In this document: positions 8,761 through 16,759 of the stretch, piece by piece
How positions within the stretch are numbered: position 1 is the first letter of the stretch
Layout of the letters: the number at the start of each line of letters is the position of its first letter
Origin: DATEGZ01 sp035519535
Lineage (GTDB): Bacteria > Acidobacteriota > Vicinamibacteria > Vicinamibacterales > SCN-69-37
Assembly (NCBI GenBank): GCA_035519535.1
Contig: DATIWF010000185.1
Location: 1-64,000 of the forward strand
Direction of reading: 5' to 3'
Length of the DNA: 64,000 nt
Translations under genes and position numbers: made by a program
The notes under the pieces: model-generated
Seen by the model: only the letters and a program-made list of their open reading frames with translations
Database searches by the model: none
What the model was told of the DNA's origin: nothing

Positions 8761-9521
8761 CATCGACCCTCCGTGTCGAATCCCGGTCGCACGAACGACA
8801 TCGCCCGCGGGAACCTCGCGGCCAGGCCCGCGTCGATCTCCTCGAGCACGCGCAGCAGGCGAGCCGGTACGCCGTCGGCCGTGGCCCGGCCGATCTCCAT
8901 CAGCACGGTCCAGGCGCGCTTCGATTCGGCGACCGCCAGCCGCGCGACCTTGGCCGAACCATGCGCGTCGTGTTCGAGGTCGAACGGGTCGTAGTCGCTG
9001 TCCAGGGACCCTGAGACCGCGCGGAACGTCTTGCTCGAGACGACGCCTGCCAGCTCGGCGATCGTCTCGGCCGCCTCGATGACCACGGGATCGCCGCGCT
9101 CGGCGACGATCGGCTGCAGGGCCTGGATGATGTTCCAGCAGGTCATCGCATAGTTGTGCGCGGCGACGACGAATCGATCGGCGTTCGCGCGCTCGATCAG
9201 CACGTCGTGCTCGCGGCCGATCTCCTCGGCCTCCTCGGGGGTCATCGCTTCTACGAACGCGTTGGCCTCGGAGATCATCTGCAGGAATTCCTCCGGGGGC
9301 TCGCGTGGCTCGCCTTCGCGCTCGCGGAGGATCTCTCCGATCACGTCGCGTTCCGAATCGTCGGCCTCGAATCGCTCGCGGGCGAGATGGCTGAGACAGC
9401 GCTGGCTGAATCGGCACTTTGCGCACCGCGAGTCGCAGTAGTTGTAGATGCCCGGGACGAGCGGCGGGAGCCCGGGGTGTTGGGGATGTTTGAGGGCGTG
9501 GTTCGAATGTGAATCGGCCAT
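8760..9521 (-). CDS. Unknown protein with an N-terminal Cys cluster
   Basis: 253 residues, not recognised as a named family. Near the N-terminus four Cys are spaced C-x3-C-x2-C-x5-C ('YCDSRCAKCRFSQRC', about residues 28-42), which could bind a zinc ion or an Fe-S cluster. The rest is predicted helical and acidic: a segment rich in Glu ('REREGEPREPPEE', about 66-78; 'MTPEEAEEIGREHDVL', about 92-107), then Ala-rich helices. There is no signal peptide or membrane segment, so it is probably cytoplasmic. It stands alone, convergent with the aspartic protease, and is bracketed by inverted short repeats. A 15-bp perfect hairpin lies 57 bp upstream of its ATG. Coding potential is convincing; function is unknown. 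Confidence 0.75.
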   Translation of the reverse strand: MADSHSNHALKHPQHPGLPPLVPGIYNYCDSRCAKCRFSQRCLSHLARERFEADDSERDVIGEILREREGEPREPPEEFLQMISEANAFVEAMTPEEAEEIGREHDVLIERANADRFVVAAHNYAMTCWNIIQALQPIVAERGDPVVIEAAETIAELAGVVSSKTFRAVSGSLDSDYDPFDLEHDAHGSAKVARLAVAESKRAWTVLMEIGRATADGVPARLLRVLEEIDAGLAARFPRAMSFVRPGFDTEGR

Positions 9522-9577
9522 GCCCCTGAGGGATGCAAGGCGACGGCCGGAATGGGACGCGAAAACTGGAGGAATTC

Positions 9578-9610
9578 GCGAGCACGTTGCAGATTCTGCA
9601 ACGTGCTCGC
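9578..9610. repeat. Perfect 15-bp hairpin in an intergenic gap
   Basis: Arms 9578-9592 and 9596-9610 are perfectly complementary around a 3-base loop. Neither side has a T-run, so it is not a standard terminator. It resembles a repetitive extragenic palindrome (REP) unit in size and position, or a protein-binding dyad in the 5' region of the gene at 8760-9521. Confidence 0.8.
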
Positions 9611-9650
9611 TTCGGGGGGATTGCTAAGACTGCGTACTTCTCAGTTCGAC

Positions 9651-9679
9651 CTTCTAACTTCTGGCTTCTGACTTCCTGC
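9651..9679. repeat. Short degenerate repeat, right copy of an inverted pair
   Basis: The CTTCTAACTTCTGG and CTTCTGACTTC words are the reverse complement of the block at 8729-8760. Together they bracket a roughly 950-bp segment holding the unknown gene and the hairpin. Confidence 0.65.
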
Positions 9680-9708
9680 TTGATCTGTCTTCCTTGATCC
9701 GTCTTCGT

Positions 9709-12066
9709 TCAGCGCGGCCCCGCGCCGCCGCCGCGCCCGCCGGGCGAGGGTAACGTGAGCGCGACGAGCGTCGGCTCGAGCTGCGAGCCGCCCGTGCCCA
9801 CCGCGAACACGATGTACTGCTTGCCCTGGTAGAGGTACGTCATCGGCACGGCGGTCGTCTTGCCGGGAATCTGCACGGCGCCCACCTGCTTGCCCGTGGA
9901 CTTGTCCACCGCGAGGAGCTGCGGCGGCGCGCCGCGAGGCCCGCCGTTGCGACCCGTCCCGTACACGACCAGCGTCTTGGTCGTGATGACCTGCGGCTGG
10001 CCGGCCGCGCCGACCGGCGGCAGCTTCACGCCCGCAAACATCGGATCGTTTGGATCGGCCGGCCGCACCTGGTCGAAGCCGCCGTTGGGAATCCACCAGG
10101 CCTTGTCGCCGGTGTTCATGTTGTAGGCCGTGAGCCCGCCGTACTCCTTCGGCTTCACGATGGAGACGCCGCCGACGGCCTGCCCGCCGCCGCGCCCGCC
10201 GCCGCCGGCTGCGCCCGCGCCACGCTGCGGGGCCGCACCGGCCTCGCCGGCGCCCGCGCCGCGCGCGGCACCGGCACCGCCACCAGCGGCTGGCGGTCCG
10301 GCACCGCCGGCGCGACGACCGCCGCCGCCGGCAGGCGGTGTGTATCCCGGCGGTGGGGGCAGCGCTCCGGGCAGCCCGCAGCTGTTGTGCTGCTCGGTGT
10401 ATCGGAACTCCGAGCACGGATCCTTCGTGATGGTCAGACGCTGGATGCCGGTCTGCGAGCCCACGTAGATCATGCCCGTCTCCGGATCGGCCGCCGTGCC
10501 GCCGAAGATATTCACCCCGCCATTGGCGCCAGGCGCGTACCACGAACACGGGAGCTTGCTCGACCCGTCGTTGGTCGACGGCGGAACGTAGTACGGACCC
10601 ATCCGGCACTGCTGCGCGATCGCCAGGGCCGCGGCCTTGATCTCCGGCGTGTAGTCGATCAGATCAGATTCGACCAGGCCCATCTGGGAGAACGGCGCGG
10701 GCTTCGACGGAATCGGCTGCGTCGGCGACGTCTTCTCGCCCGGCACGTCGCTCTGCAGCACGGGCGTCTCGGGAATCGGCCAGATCGGCTCGCCGGTTAC
10801 CCGATCGAGCGTGTACACCCAGCCCTGCTTGCCGGCCATCGCGAGAATCTTGCGGCGCTGACCGTTGACGGTGACGTCGAGCACGTTGGGCGCCATCGGG
10901 AGGTCATAGTCCCAGACGTCATGGTGTGTCGTCTGGTAGTGCCACTTCCGCTTCCCGGTCTTCACGTCGATCGCGACGATGCTGTTGGCAAACAGGTTGT
11001 CGCCGGGACGATGGCCGCCGTAGTCGTCGTCAACGCCTTCGCCGACCGGAATGTAGACGAGACCCAGCTCCGGATCGGCCGCGTACGGCGCCCACGCGTC
11101 GACCTTGCCGAGGCCGGGCGTGCCGGGCTTCGAGCCGTTCTCCCAGGTCCCGGCGCCGAACTCGCCGGGCTGGGGCGCGAGGTTGAATTTCCACAGCTGC
11201 TTGCCCGTGCGCACGTCGAAGCCGCGAATCGTGCCCGCGAGGTTGCTCAAGTGCAGCGGGTAGTAGCCGTGAATCGCGGAGTTGCCGACGACGATGACGT
11301 CATTGACGACGATCGCCGGCGAGCTGGCGCCGAGCTGGCCGAGCGCGGGATCGATGCCGACGCTGCCGTCCGCGCCGATCTTCTTGACGGGATCCCAGGT
11401 TTCGCCGGGCTTCGCTTTGCGCGGGGGCGCGGCTTCGCTGATGATGAGCGGCCCCGTGTCATCGACGGCCCACGGCACGAGCGGATAGCCGAGGCCGTCC
11501 ATCAGGTCGACGACGCCGTCCTTGCCGAACTTCTGGTCGCCCTTCCCCGTCTTGGCGTCGATCGAGACGAGGTGGTAGCCGGGGGTCACGAGGATCGCGC
11601 GCTCGCTCGTCCCGTCGGTCCAGTAGGCGAGCCCGCGGCCGGAGTACGGGCGCGGCGACTTCTGGTACCGGATGCCCTCTTCGAGGGAGTACTTCCAGAG
11701 CAGCTCGCCGGTCCCGGGATTGAGCGCGATGACGCCGCGCTTGCCGCCGGCGACGCTGATGATCTTGCCGTTCGCCATGAGCGGCGTGGACCGGAAGTAT
11801 TCGTCGACGCCGAACTCTTCCGGGACCTTGTACTGCCACGCGATCTGCAGTGAATCGAAATTGGCGGCGTTGATCTGATCGAGTGGCGAGTAACGGGTGC
11901 TCCATGCGTCGGCGCCCCAGTACCGCCATTCGCCGGGCGCGTTGCCGCGCACGAGGCTGGACTTCGGCGGCGACGCCGTTTGCGGCGCCCAGGCGAGGAA
12001 GACCATGGGCGCCAGGAGGATGAAGGTCATGCCGAGCGTTCGCCGGGTCAGCAGGCGTCTCACCAT
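9709..12066 (-). CDS. Exported PQQ-type quinoprotein dehydrogenase (beta-propeller)
   Basis: 785 residues with a signal/anchor at about 8-27. The family is the membrane-bound glucose/alcohol dehydrogenase-like eight-bladed propeller that uses pyrroloquinoline quinone. Blade motifs are visible: 'STRYSPLDQINAANFDSL' (first blade), 'GVIALNPGTGELLWKY', 'IVAIDVKTGKRKWHYQ', 'HHDVWDYDLPMAPNVLDV', 'LAVDKSTGKQVG'. A Gly/Ala/Arg-rich insert at about 568-635 is unusual and probably forms a surface loop. The start overlaps the stop of the upstream cytochrome c by 7 bp, so the two are translationally coupled. The cytochrome is the likely electron acceptor. The substrate cannot be told from sequence, and no pqq biosynthesis genes are in the window. 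Confidence 0.88.
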   Translation of the reverse strand: MVRRLLTRRTLGMTFILLAPMVFLAWAPQTASPPKSSLVRGNAPGEWRYWGADAWSTRYSPLDQINAANFDSLQIAWQYKVPEEFGVDEYFRSTPLMANGKIISVAGGKRGVIALNPGTGELLWKYSLEEGIRYQKSPRPYSGRGLAYWTDGTSERAILVTPGYHLVSIDAKTGKGDQKFGKDGVVDLMDGLGYPLVPWAVDDTGPLIISEAAPPRKAKPGETWDPVKKIGADGSVGIDPALGQLGASSPAIVVNDVIVVGNSAIHGYYPLHLSNLAGTIRGFDVRTGKQLWKFNLAPQPGEFGAGTWENGSKPGTPGLGKVDAWAPYAADPELGLVYIPVGEGVDDDYGGHRPGDNLFANSIVAIDVKTGKRKWHYQTTHHDVWDYDLPMAPNVLDVTVNGQRRKILAMAGKQGWVYTLDRVTGEPIWPIPETPVLQSDVPGEKTSPTQPIPSKPAPFSQMGLVESDLIDYTPEIKAAALAIAQQCRMGPYYVPPSTNDGSSKLPCSWYAPGANGGVNIFGGTAADPETGMIYVGSQTGIQRLTITKDPCSEFRYTEQHNSCGLPGALPPPPGYTPPAGGGGRRAGGAGPPAAGGGAGAARGAGAGEAGAAPQRGAGAAGGGGRGGGQAVGGVSIVKPKEYGGLTAYNMNTGDKAWWIPNGGFDQVRPADPNDPMFAGVKLPPVGAAGQPQVITTKTLVVYGTGRNGGPRGAPPQLLAVDKSTGKQVGAVQIPGKTTAVPMTYLYQGKQYIVFAVGTGGSQLEPTLVALTLPSPGGRGGGAGPR

Positions 12067-12515
12067 TGATGTGTCTCCTCGTACGTTGCGGGCAGTTCGA
12101 TCTTGATCTTCTTCAGGGCCGTCGGGTCGGTCGACAGATCGTCCTTGCCGGCGGGCAGGCCGTTGAGCTTGAGCAGATACGCAACCAGCTGGATCGCATC
12201 GTCATCCGACAGACTGCCCGGGTCGTCCTTCGGCATCTTCACGAGGATCGTGTTGAACAGATCCCACACGAGGCGCCCGTCCCAACGCTGCTTGAACGCC
12301 AGGCCGCGGTGGTCCGCCATGTTATGGCAGCCGCCGATGCAGGTGACCGCGAAAATCTCCTGGCCGGCCTTGGCCTGCGCGTCCGAGTAGACGCCCGCCG
12401 CGGTACTGCGCATCGCGGGATCGGCGGCCGCTTCCTGGCCGGGCGTGGCGGCGCCGGCGCGGAGGCAGAAGACCACCAACCACAGCCCCGCGAGACCCGC
12501 CCACCTGGACGACAT
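12060..12515 (-). CDS. Exported c-type cytochrome with a CxxxCH haem motif
   Basis: 151 residues from ATG 12515 (a longer start at 12533 is possible), with a signal peptide at about 1-23. It is a small class I-like cytochrome c of the sort paired with quinoproteins: 'AKAGQEIFAVTC' before the haem site, then 'VKMPKDDPGSLSDDDA', which supplies the usual Met ligand (M94), and 'LVAYLLKLNGLPAG' at the end of the fold. The haem site reads C59-I-G-G-C63-H64, so three rather than two residues separate the cysteines. The codons confirm this (TGC ATC GGC GGC TGC CAT). It lies upstream of and overlaps the quinoprotein gene by 7 bp, and would carry its electrons to the respiratory chain. Confidence 0.88.
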   Translation of the reverse strand: MSSRWAGLAGLWLVVFCLRAGAATPGQEAAADPAMRSTAAGVYSDAQAKAGQEIFAVTCIGGCHNMADHRGLAFKQRWDGRLVWDLFNTILVKMPKDDPGSLSDDDAIQLVAYLLKLNGLPAGKDDLSTDPTALKKIKIELPATYEETHQW

Positions 12516-12557
12516 GGGGGCAGATTGTAACAAGTCCTGGGTCCTCAGTCCCGGTCC

Positions 12558-14012
12558 TCATTCCTTCGTCGTGAGCGGCGTATCGGACTCGACGGCCTCC
12601 AGCCCGGCCCGGCGGACGCGGCTCGAGATCATGCGGAGTCCGGCGACCACGATGATGCCAGCCATCACCCACCGGATGAGCCGCGCGACGCTTGCCGCGT
12701 CGAACGCTGGCCAGGAAAAGGCGCTGAGGGCGTCGGCCCGATCGAGCATCCAATGCCACGCCGTGTGTCCGACGAGCGCCGAGAGGATCACAATCCCCAC
12801 GCGCTCGACGACGACGTATCTGAAGAAGACGGCGAGGGCCGGCAGCAGCACAGCCAGCACGAGCAGTTGGCCCAGTTCGACGCCGACGTTGAACGACAGG
12901 AGCGACGTCAGCATGTACTTGCCCGCGAACTGCAACGTCTGTCGCAGCGCGAACGAAAAACCGAAGCCGTGCACCAGGCCGAACGCGAACGTGATCACCC
13001 ACCGGTGCCGCAGCGCCGGCGGGTGCCGCGAGGATCCCGAGCGGTCGCTCGGCCCGCCCGGCGCGCCGTCCGTCGCGATGACGATGTTCTCGAGCGCCAT
13101 GTAGACGATGGACACGGCGATCAACGTCTCGATGAGCGGCGGAAACCACAGCGCATCCGGCGCCAGGCCGAACGCGGACGCGATGAGCGTCGCCGAATGC
13201 GCGACGGTGAACGAGGTGACGATGATCACGAGCTGGCGGAACTGGCGGAACGGAATCACGAGGCAGAAGAGGAACAGCAGGTGATCGGTGCCGCTCAGAA
13301 TGTGCTCGAACCCGAGCGCGACGAAGCGCCAGGCGGCCTGGTACCACTCGGGGTCGATACGCACGAGGCCCGGGTCGCCGATAAGCTCGAAGGCGGCGAC
13401 GCCGCCGCCCGGCGGCAGGAATCGCAGCGTCGTGACGGTGCGCACGCCCAGGCGCGCGAACGTCGGATTGATCGAGAACCGCGAGCGATCGGAGGCGATC
13501 GCGTACTCGAACTCGGCGTCGAAGAGCGCCTGATTCCAGATGAGCTGGGTGTCGCCCGCGAGCGGCGGCCCGCGCAGATGCGCCAGGGCGTCGTCGTAGG
13601 ACGCGAAGGATTTGTCGGAGGGGAGCGACACGCGCGCGGCGACCAGACGAGGCGCGCCGAGCCGCGTCGCGCCCTCGAAGACCGCGAGGTCGTGCGCGAG
13701 CCACGTGTCCGCGCCCTGCGCGAGCAGCGCGGGATCGAGCCGGTCGAGCTGCAGGTAGCCCGGCCCGCTCAGCGGAAACTCGACGTCGCGCAGCGCGCCC
13801 ATGGGGACGCGGGCGAGCACGTGCAGGCGCTGCCCCTCGGGCTTGACGAGCAGCTGCACCAGAATGTCGGCGGGGATGTCGTGGGCGGCCACCGGCGCCT
13901 GCAGAAACACGAGCGCCGCGAGGACCCAAGCCACGTAGGTCGGGTACGTCAGGTACGTCAGGTACGTCGGGTACGTCGGGTACGTCGGGTCCGAGGAACG
14001 AACTGGCGGCAT
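12558..14012 (-). CDS. HupE/UreJ-like membrane protein
   Basis: 484 residues from ATG 14012, which has a good GGAG six bases upstream. An N-terminal signal/anchor ('WVLAALVFLQAPVAAHD', about 28-44) leads into a periplasmic beta-rich domain (about 45-220). Six or seven membrane helices follow (about 240-460), with the HupE/UreJ_2 signature 'GFEHILSGTDHLLFLFCLV' and later 'HGFGFSFAL'. HupE/UreJ proteins are putative nickel/cobalt permeases, but this long form with a periplasmic domain is uncharacterised and no hydrogenase or urease genes are near. A 9-bp minisatellite encodes six Thr-Tyr-Pro/Leu triplets between the ATG and the hydrophobic segment. GTG 13934, just after it, is an alternative start (458 residues). 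Confidence 0.85.
   Translation of the reverse strand: MPPVRSSDPTYPTYPTYLTYLTYPTYVAWVLAALVFLQAPVAAHDIPADILVQLLVKPEGQRLHVLARVPMGALRDVEFPLSGPGYLQLDRLDPALLAQGADTWLAHDLAVFEGATRLGAPRLVAARVSLPSDKSFASYDDALAHLRGPPLAGDTQLIWNQALFDAEFEYAIASDRSRFSINPTFARLGVRTVTTLRFLPPGGGVAAFELIGDPGLVRIDPEWYQAAWRFVALGFEHILSGTDHLLFLFCLVIPFRQFRQLVIIVTSFTVAHSATLIASAFGLAPDALWFPPLIETLIAVSIVYMALENIVIATDGAPGGPSDRSGSSRHPPALRHRWVITFAFGLVHGFGFSFALRQTLQFAGKYMLTSLLSFNVGVELGQLLVLAVLLPALAVFFRYVVVERVGIVILSALVGHTAWHWMLDRADALSAFSWPAFDAASVARLIRWVMAGIIVVAGLRMISSRVRRAGLEAVESDTPLTTKE
13935..13988. repeat. 9-bp minisatellite, six units, at the 5' end of the HupE-like gene
   Basis: Six head-to-tail copies of a 9-bp unit (consensus GTACGTCGG on the plus strand, with A for G at one position in two copies) encode (P/L-T-Y)6 in the HupE-like frame. 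Because the unit is a multiple of three, copy-number changes would not shift the frame. Confidence 0.85.
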
Positions 14013-14026
14013 CAGCTTCTCCGTAC

Positions 14027-14061
14027 GCACCCAGCACCAAGCACTCAGCACCAAGCACTCC
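14027..14061. repeat. 14-bp tandem repeat between divergent genes
   Basis: Two exact 14-bp units (AGCACCAAGCACTC, 14033-14060) follow a partial CACCCAGCAC unit. They lie between the divergent HupE-like and NHL genes, just before a TATACT -10-like box at 14066-14071. A related CACCCAGCAC array occurs at 20733-20771. Confidence 0.8.
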
Positions 14062-14093
14062 GAAGTATACTGACGCCCTCCGAGAGGGACTCT

Positions 14094-15434
14094 ATGCGGT
14101 TCAGGTCCGGTGCGATCGCTCTCACCCTCGTCGCGGCGTTTGGGGTCGGCTCCAGAATCTCCGGTCCAGTGTCGGCCGCGCAGGCCCGCGGCGGCGCCCA
14201 GGCGCCGGCCTTTCAGGTCGAGAAGCTGTGGCCGAAGCCGCTGCCGAATCACTGGATTCTGGGATCGGTGACCGGGCTCGCGGTCGACAGCCAGGATCAC
14301 ATCTGGATTGTCCACCGCGGCATCGATTCGCTGACCGCGCGGACCGAGGCGGGCACCGGCACGAACCCGCCGACCGCCGAGGATTGCTGCGTGCCGGCGC
14401 CGCCGATTCTCGAATTCGATGCGGCCGGGACGCTCGTCAGTCACTGGGGCGGACCGGGGCAGGGCTTCGACTGGCCGGTCTCGCCGGGCGGGATCGACGT
14501 CGACGCGAAGGGCAACGTGTGGATCGCGGCGGCCGGACCGCCTGATGTGCCGTTCGCCGTGCCGGGCGCGGGCCGCGGGGGCGGCGGCGCCGCCGGTGGA
14601 GGTGGACGAGGCCGGGCTGCCGGAGGGGGTGCGACCGGCGGAACCGCCGGCGCGGCGGCCGCGGGTGGAGGCGCAGCGGGCGGGGCCGCGGGCGCAGGTG
14701 GTCGAGCCGCGGGCGCCGCCGGGACGGCGCGCGGCGCGGGTGCGCCGGACGTCGAAGCGGCGCCGCCGCAGCGAGGCGGACGGGGCAACGCCGGGCCGCC
14801 GCGTCCTCAGGACGCCCACGTGCTCAAGTTCTCGCGCGCCGGAGAGTTCCTGCTGCAGATCGGCAAAGCCGGGCAGCCCGGTGACAAGACCAGTCAGACA
14901 GGGCTCGATCGTCCGGCCGACGTCGCCGTTGATTCGACGGCCAACGAGGTGTACGTCGCCGACGGCGGCGCCAACCAGCGCATCGTCGTGTTTGACGCGA
15001 ACACGGGCGCGTTCAAGCGGCAGTGGACCGGCCATGGGAGCGACTTCGGGCGGCTGAGTTGCGTCGCGCTCTCGAAGGACGGCATGGTGTACGTCTGCGA
15101 TCGCAAGAACGATCGCATCCAGGTCTTCAAAAAGGACGGGACGTTCGTGAAGGAAGGTCTCGTGTCCAAGGAGACGCAGATGGCGGGGTCGGTGTGGGAC
15201 GTTGCGTTCTCGAACGACGCGGCGCAGCGCTACCTCTTCGTCGCCGACGGCCAGGACGACAAGGTCTTCACGCTGGACCGGTCCTCGCTCCAGACCCTCG
15301 GCAGCTTCGGCGACGGCGGCGGGCTGCCGGGCGCGTTCCGGCTGGTCGGCAGCGTCGGCATGGACTCGAAGGGCAACCTGTACACCGGCGAGACGTTCGA
15401 AGGGAAGCGCGTCCAGAAGTTCGTCAAGAAATAG
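14094..15434 (+). CDS. Exported NHL-repeat beta-propeller protein (first of three)
   Basis: 446 residues with a signal peptide at about 1-30. NHL-type blades are visible: 'VTGLAVDSQDHIWIVHRG', 'GGIDVDAKGNVWIAAAG', 'PADVAVDSTANEVYVADGG', 'CVALSKDGMVYVCDRKNDRIQVF', 'GSVGMDSKGNLYTGETF'. A Gly/Ala-rich insert of about 80 residues (roughly 156-236) sits inside one blade. A Cys-Cys pair (about 102-103) before 'APPILEFD' is shared with the next protein. NHL propellers usually bind proteins or small ligands; some relatives are amidating lyases, but no such activity is asserted here. The next NHL gene starts 17 bp after the stop, so the two are one operon. An AGAGGGA ribosome site precedes the ATG. 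Confidence 0.88.
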   Translation: MRFRSGAIALTLVAAFGVGSRISGPVSAAQARGGAQAPAFQVEKLWPKPLPNHWILGSVTGLAVDSQDHIWIVHRGIDSLTARTEAGTGTNPPTAEDCCVPAPPILEFDAAGTLVSHWGGPGQGFDWPVSPGGIDVDAKGNVWIAAAGPPDVPFAVPGAGRGGGGAAGGGGRGRAAGGGATGGTAGAAAAGGGAAGGAAGAGGRAAGAAGTARGAGAPDVEAAPPQRGGRGNAGPPRPQDAHVLKFSRAGEFLLQIGKAGQPGDKTSQTGLDRPADVAVDSTANEVYVADGGANQRIVVFDANTGAFKRQWTGHGSDFGRLSCVALSKDGMVYVCDRKNDRIQVFKKDGTFVKEGLVSKETQMAGSVWDVAFSNDAAQRYLFVADGQDDKVFTLDRSSLQTLGSFGDGGGLPGAFRLVGSVGMDSKGNLYTGETFEGKRVQKFVKK

Positions 15435-15451
15435 GCGGAGGCCAACGGGCG

Positions 15452-16657
15452 ATGACTGACTATCGTGACACTCGTGCGTCAGGGGTAAGGCGGCGCTGGA
15501 CGACGCCGGCGGCGCTCGTCGCCGTACTGGTCGCGCTGGGCCTCGTGGAGCGCACGCTCGATCGAACCGCGCTCGAGGCGCAGAACGAGCTCGTCGACGC
15601 GCCGAAATTCGAGGTCGATCCGAACTTCCCGAAGCAGCTGCCCAATCACTGGCAGCTCGGCGAGACGATCGGCGTCGACGTGGACGCGCAGGATCACGTG
15701 TGGATCGTGCACCGCGCGGACCAGGTCGTGGGCGGCGAGACGGGCCTCGATCAGAACCCGCCGACGGCGTCATGCTGCGCGAAGGCGCCGCCGATCCTGG
15801 CCTTCGACCAGCAGGGCAACGTCATCGCGCACTTCGGCGGCCCGAGCCCGGACTACGAGTGGCCGACGTCGAATCACGGCATCACGATCGACTACAAGGG
15901 CATCGTCTGGATCGGCGGCAACGTCGGGCCGGACTCGCAGCTGCTGAAGTTCACGCAAGACGGCAAGTTCATCGCCCAGTTCGGGCACTCGGGCAAGAAC
16001 ACCGGCAGCAGCGACACCGAGAACTTCGGGCGCCCCGCGAAGATCTTCGTCGACCCCAAGAACAACGAGGCGTACATCGCCGACGGCTACGGCAACAAGC
16101 GCGTCGCCGTCATCGACGCCGACACCGGCAAGTTCAAGCGGTACTGGGGCGCGTACGGCAACAAACCGGACGACACGAACCTCGGCCCGTACAATCCCGA
16201 CGCGCCGCCGGCGCAGCAGTTCCGGAACCCCGTGCACTGCGCGATGCTCTCGGTGGATCGGCTCGTGTACGTGTGCGATCGCCCCAACGACCGCATCCAG
16301 GTCTTCACCGAAGAGGGCAAGTTCGTCAAGGAGGTCTTCGTCAAGAAGAAGACGCTCGGCGACGGCTCGACGTGGGACATCGCCTTCTCCAAGGACCCGC
16401 AGCAGAAGTACATCTTCCTGGCCGACGGCAAGAACGAGAAGGTCTACATCATGCTGCGCGACACGCTGGAGATCCTCTCGAGCTTCGGGGACGGCGGCCG
16501 CCAGCCCGGCGAGTTCTTCGCCGTGCACAGCATCGCGATCGACTCGAAGGGGAATCTCTACACGACCGAGACGTACCAGGGCCGGCGCCTGCAGAAGTTC
16601 GTGTTCAAGGGCGTGCAGAAGGTGCCCAGGGATCAGGGCGTCGTGTGGCCGAAGTGA
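15452..16657 (+). CDS. Exported NHL-repeat beta-propeller protein (second of three)
   Basis: 401 residues, paralogue of the upstream protein. An N-terminal signal/anchor lies at about 18-38. Shared features are 'LPNHWQLGETIGVDVDAQDH', the Cys-Cys pair before 'APPILAFD', 'LVYVCDRPNDRIQVF', 'DIAFSKDPQQKYIFLADG' and 'SIAIDSKGNLYTTETYQGRR'. It lacks the long Gly/Ala insert, so it shows the unexpanded form of the fold. It follows its paralogue by 17 bp and is co-transcribed. It converges on the aminotransferase operon, with a hairpin-rich 100-bp gap between them. Function is unknown; context suggests a role alongside the exported quinoprotein and aminotransferases. Confidence 0.88.
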   Translation: MTDYRDTRASGVRRRWTTPAALVAVLVALGLVERTLDRTALEAQNELVDAPKFEVDPNFPKQLPNHWQLGETIGVDVDAQDHVWIVHRADQVVGGETGLDQNPPTASCCAKAPPILAFDQQGNVIAHFGGPSPDYEWPTSNHGITIDYKGIVWIGGNVGPDSQLLKFTQDGKFIAQFGHSGKNTGSSDTENFGRPAKIFVDPKNNEAYIADGYGNKRVAVIDADTGKFKRYWGAYGNKPDDTNLGPYNPDAPPAQQFRNPVHCAMLSVDRLVYVCDRPNDRIQVFTEEGKFVKEVFVKKKTLGDGSTWDIAFSKDPQQKYIFLADGKNEKVYIMLRDTLEILSSFGDGGRQPGEFFAVHSIAIDSKGNLYTTETYQGRRLQKFVFKGVQKVPRDQGVVWPK

Positions 16658-16688
16658 GAGAAGACACGGATCAAGCGAGCGGTGAACA

Positions 16689-16758
16689 CCAGAAGTTGGA
16701 AGTTCAGAGCGCACCGGGCGCTCCGAACTCCTAACTTCGACTTCCGGCTTCCAACTTG
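16689..16758. terminator. Hairpin-rich gap between convergent genes, possible bidirectional terminator
   Basis: Arms 16701-16712 and 16718-16729 pair over 12 bp with one mismatch, extended by AGTTGG/CTAACT words outside. The outer blocks repeat the CAGAAGTTGGAAG family also seen at 8729 and 9651. The position between two converging operons suggests transcription termination, although a T-run is missing. Confidence 0.5.
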
Positions 16759-16759
16759 A

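Noticed and set aside
8729..9679. Insertion sequence reading of the bracketed segment
   Set aside because: No transposase is encoded and no target-site duplication was seen; only the inverted short repeats support mobility.
12753..14093. Upstream extension of the first NHL gene
   Set aside because: The added part is antisense to the HupE-like gene and Arg/Glu-rich; the ATG at 14094 begins a signal peptide with a ribosome site.
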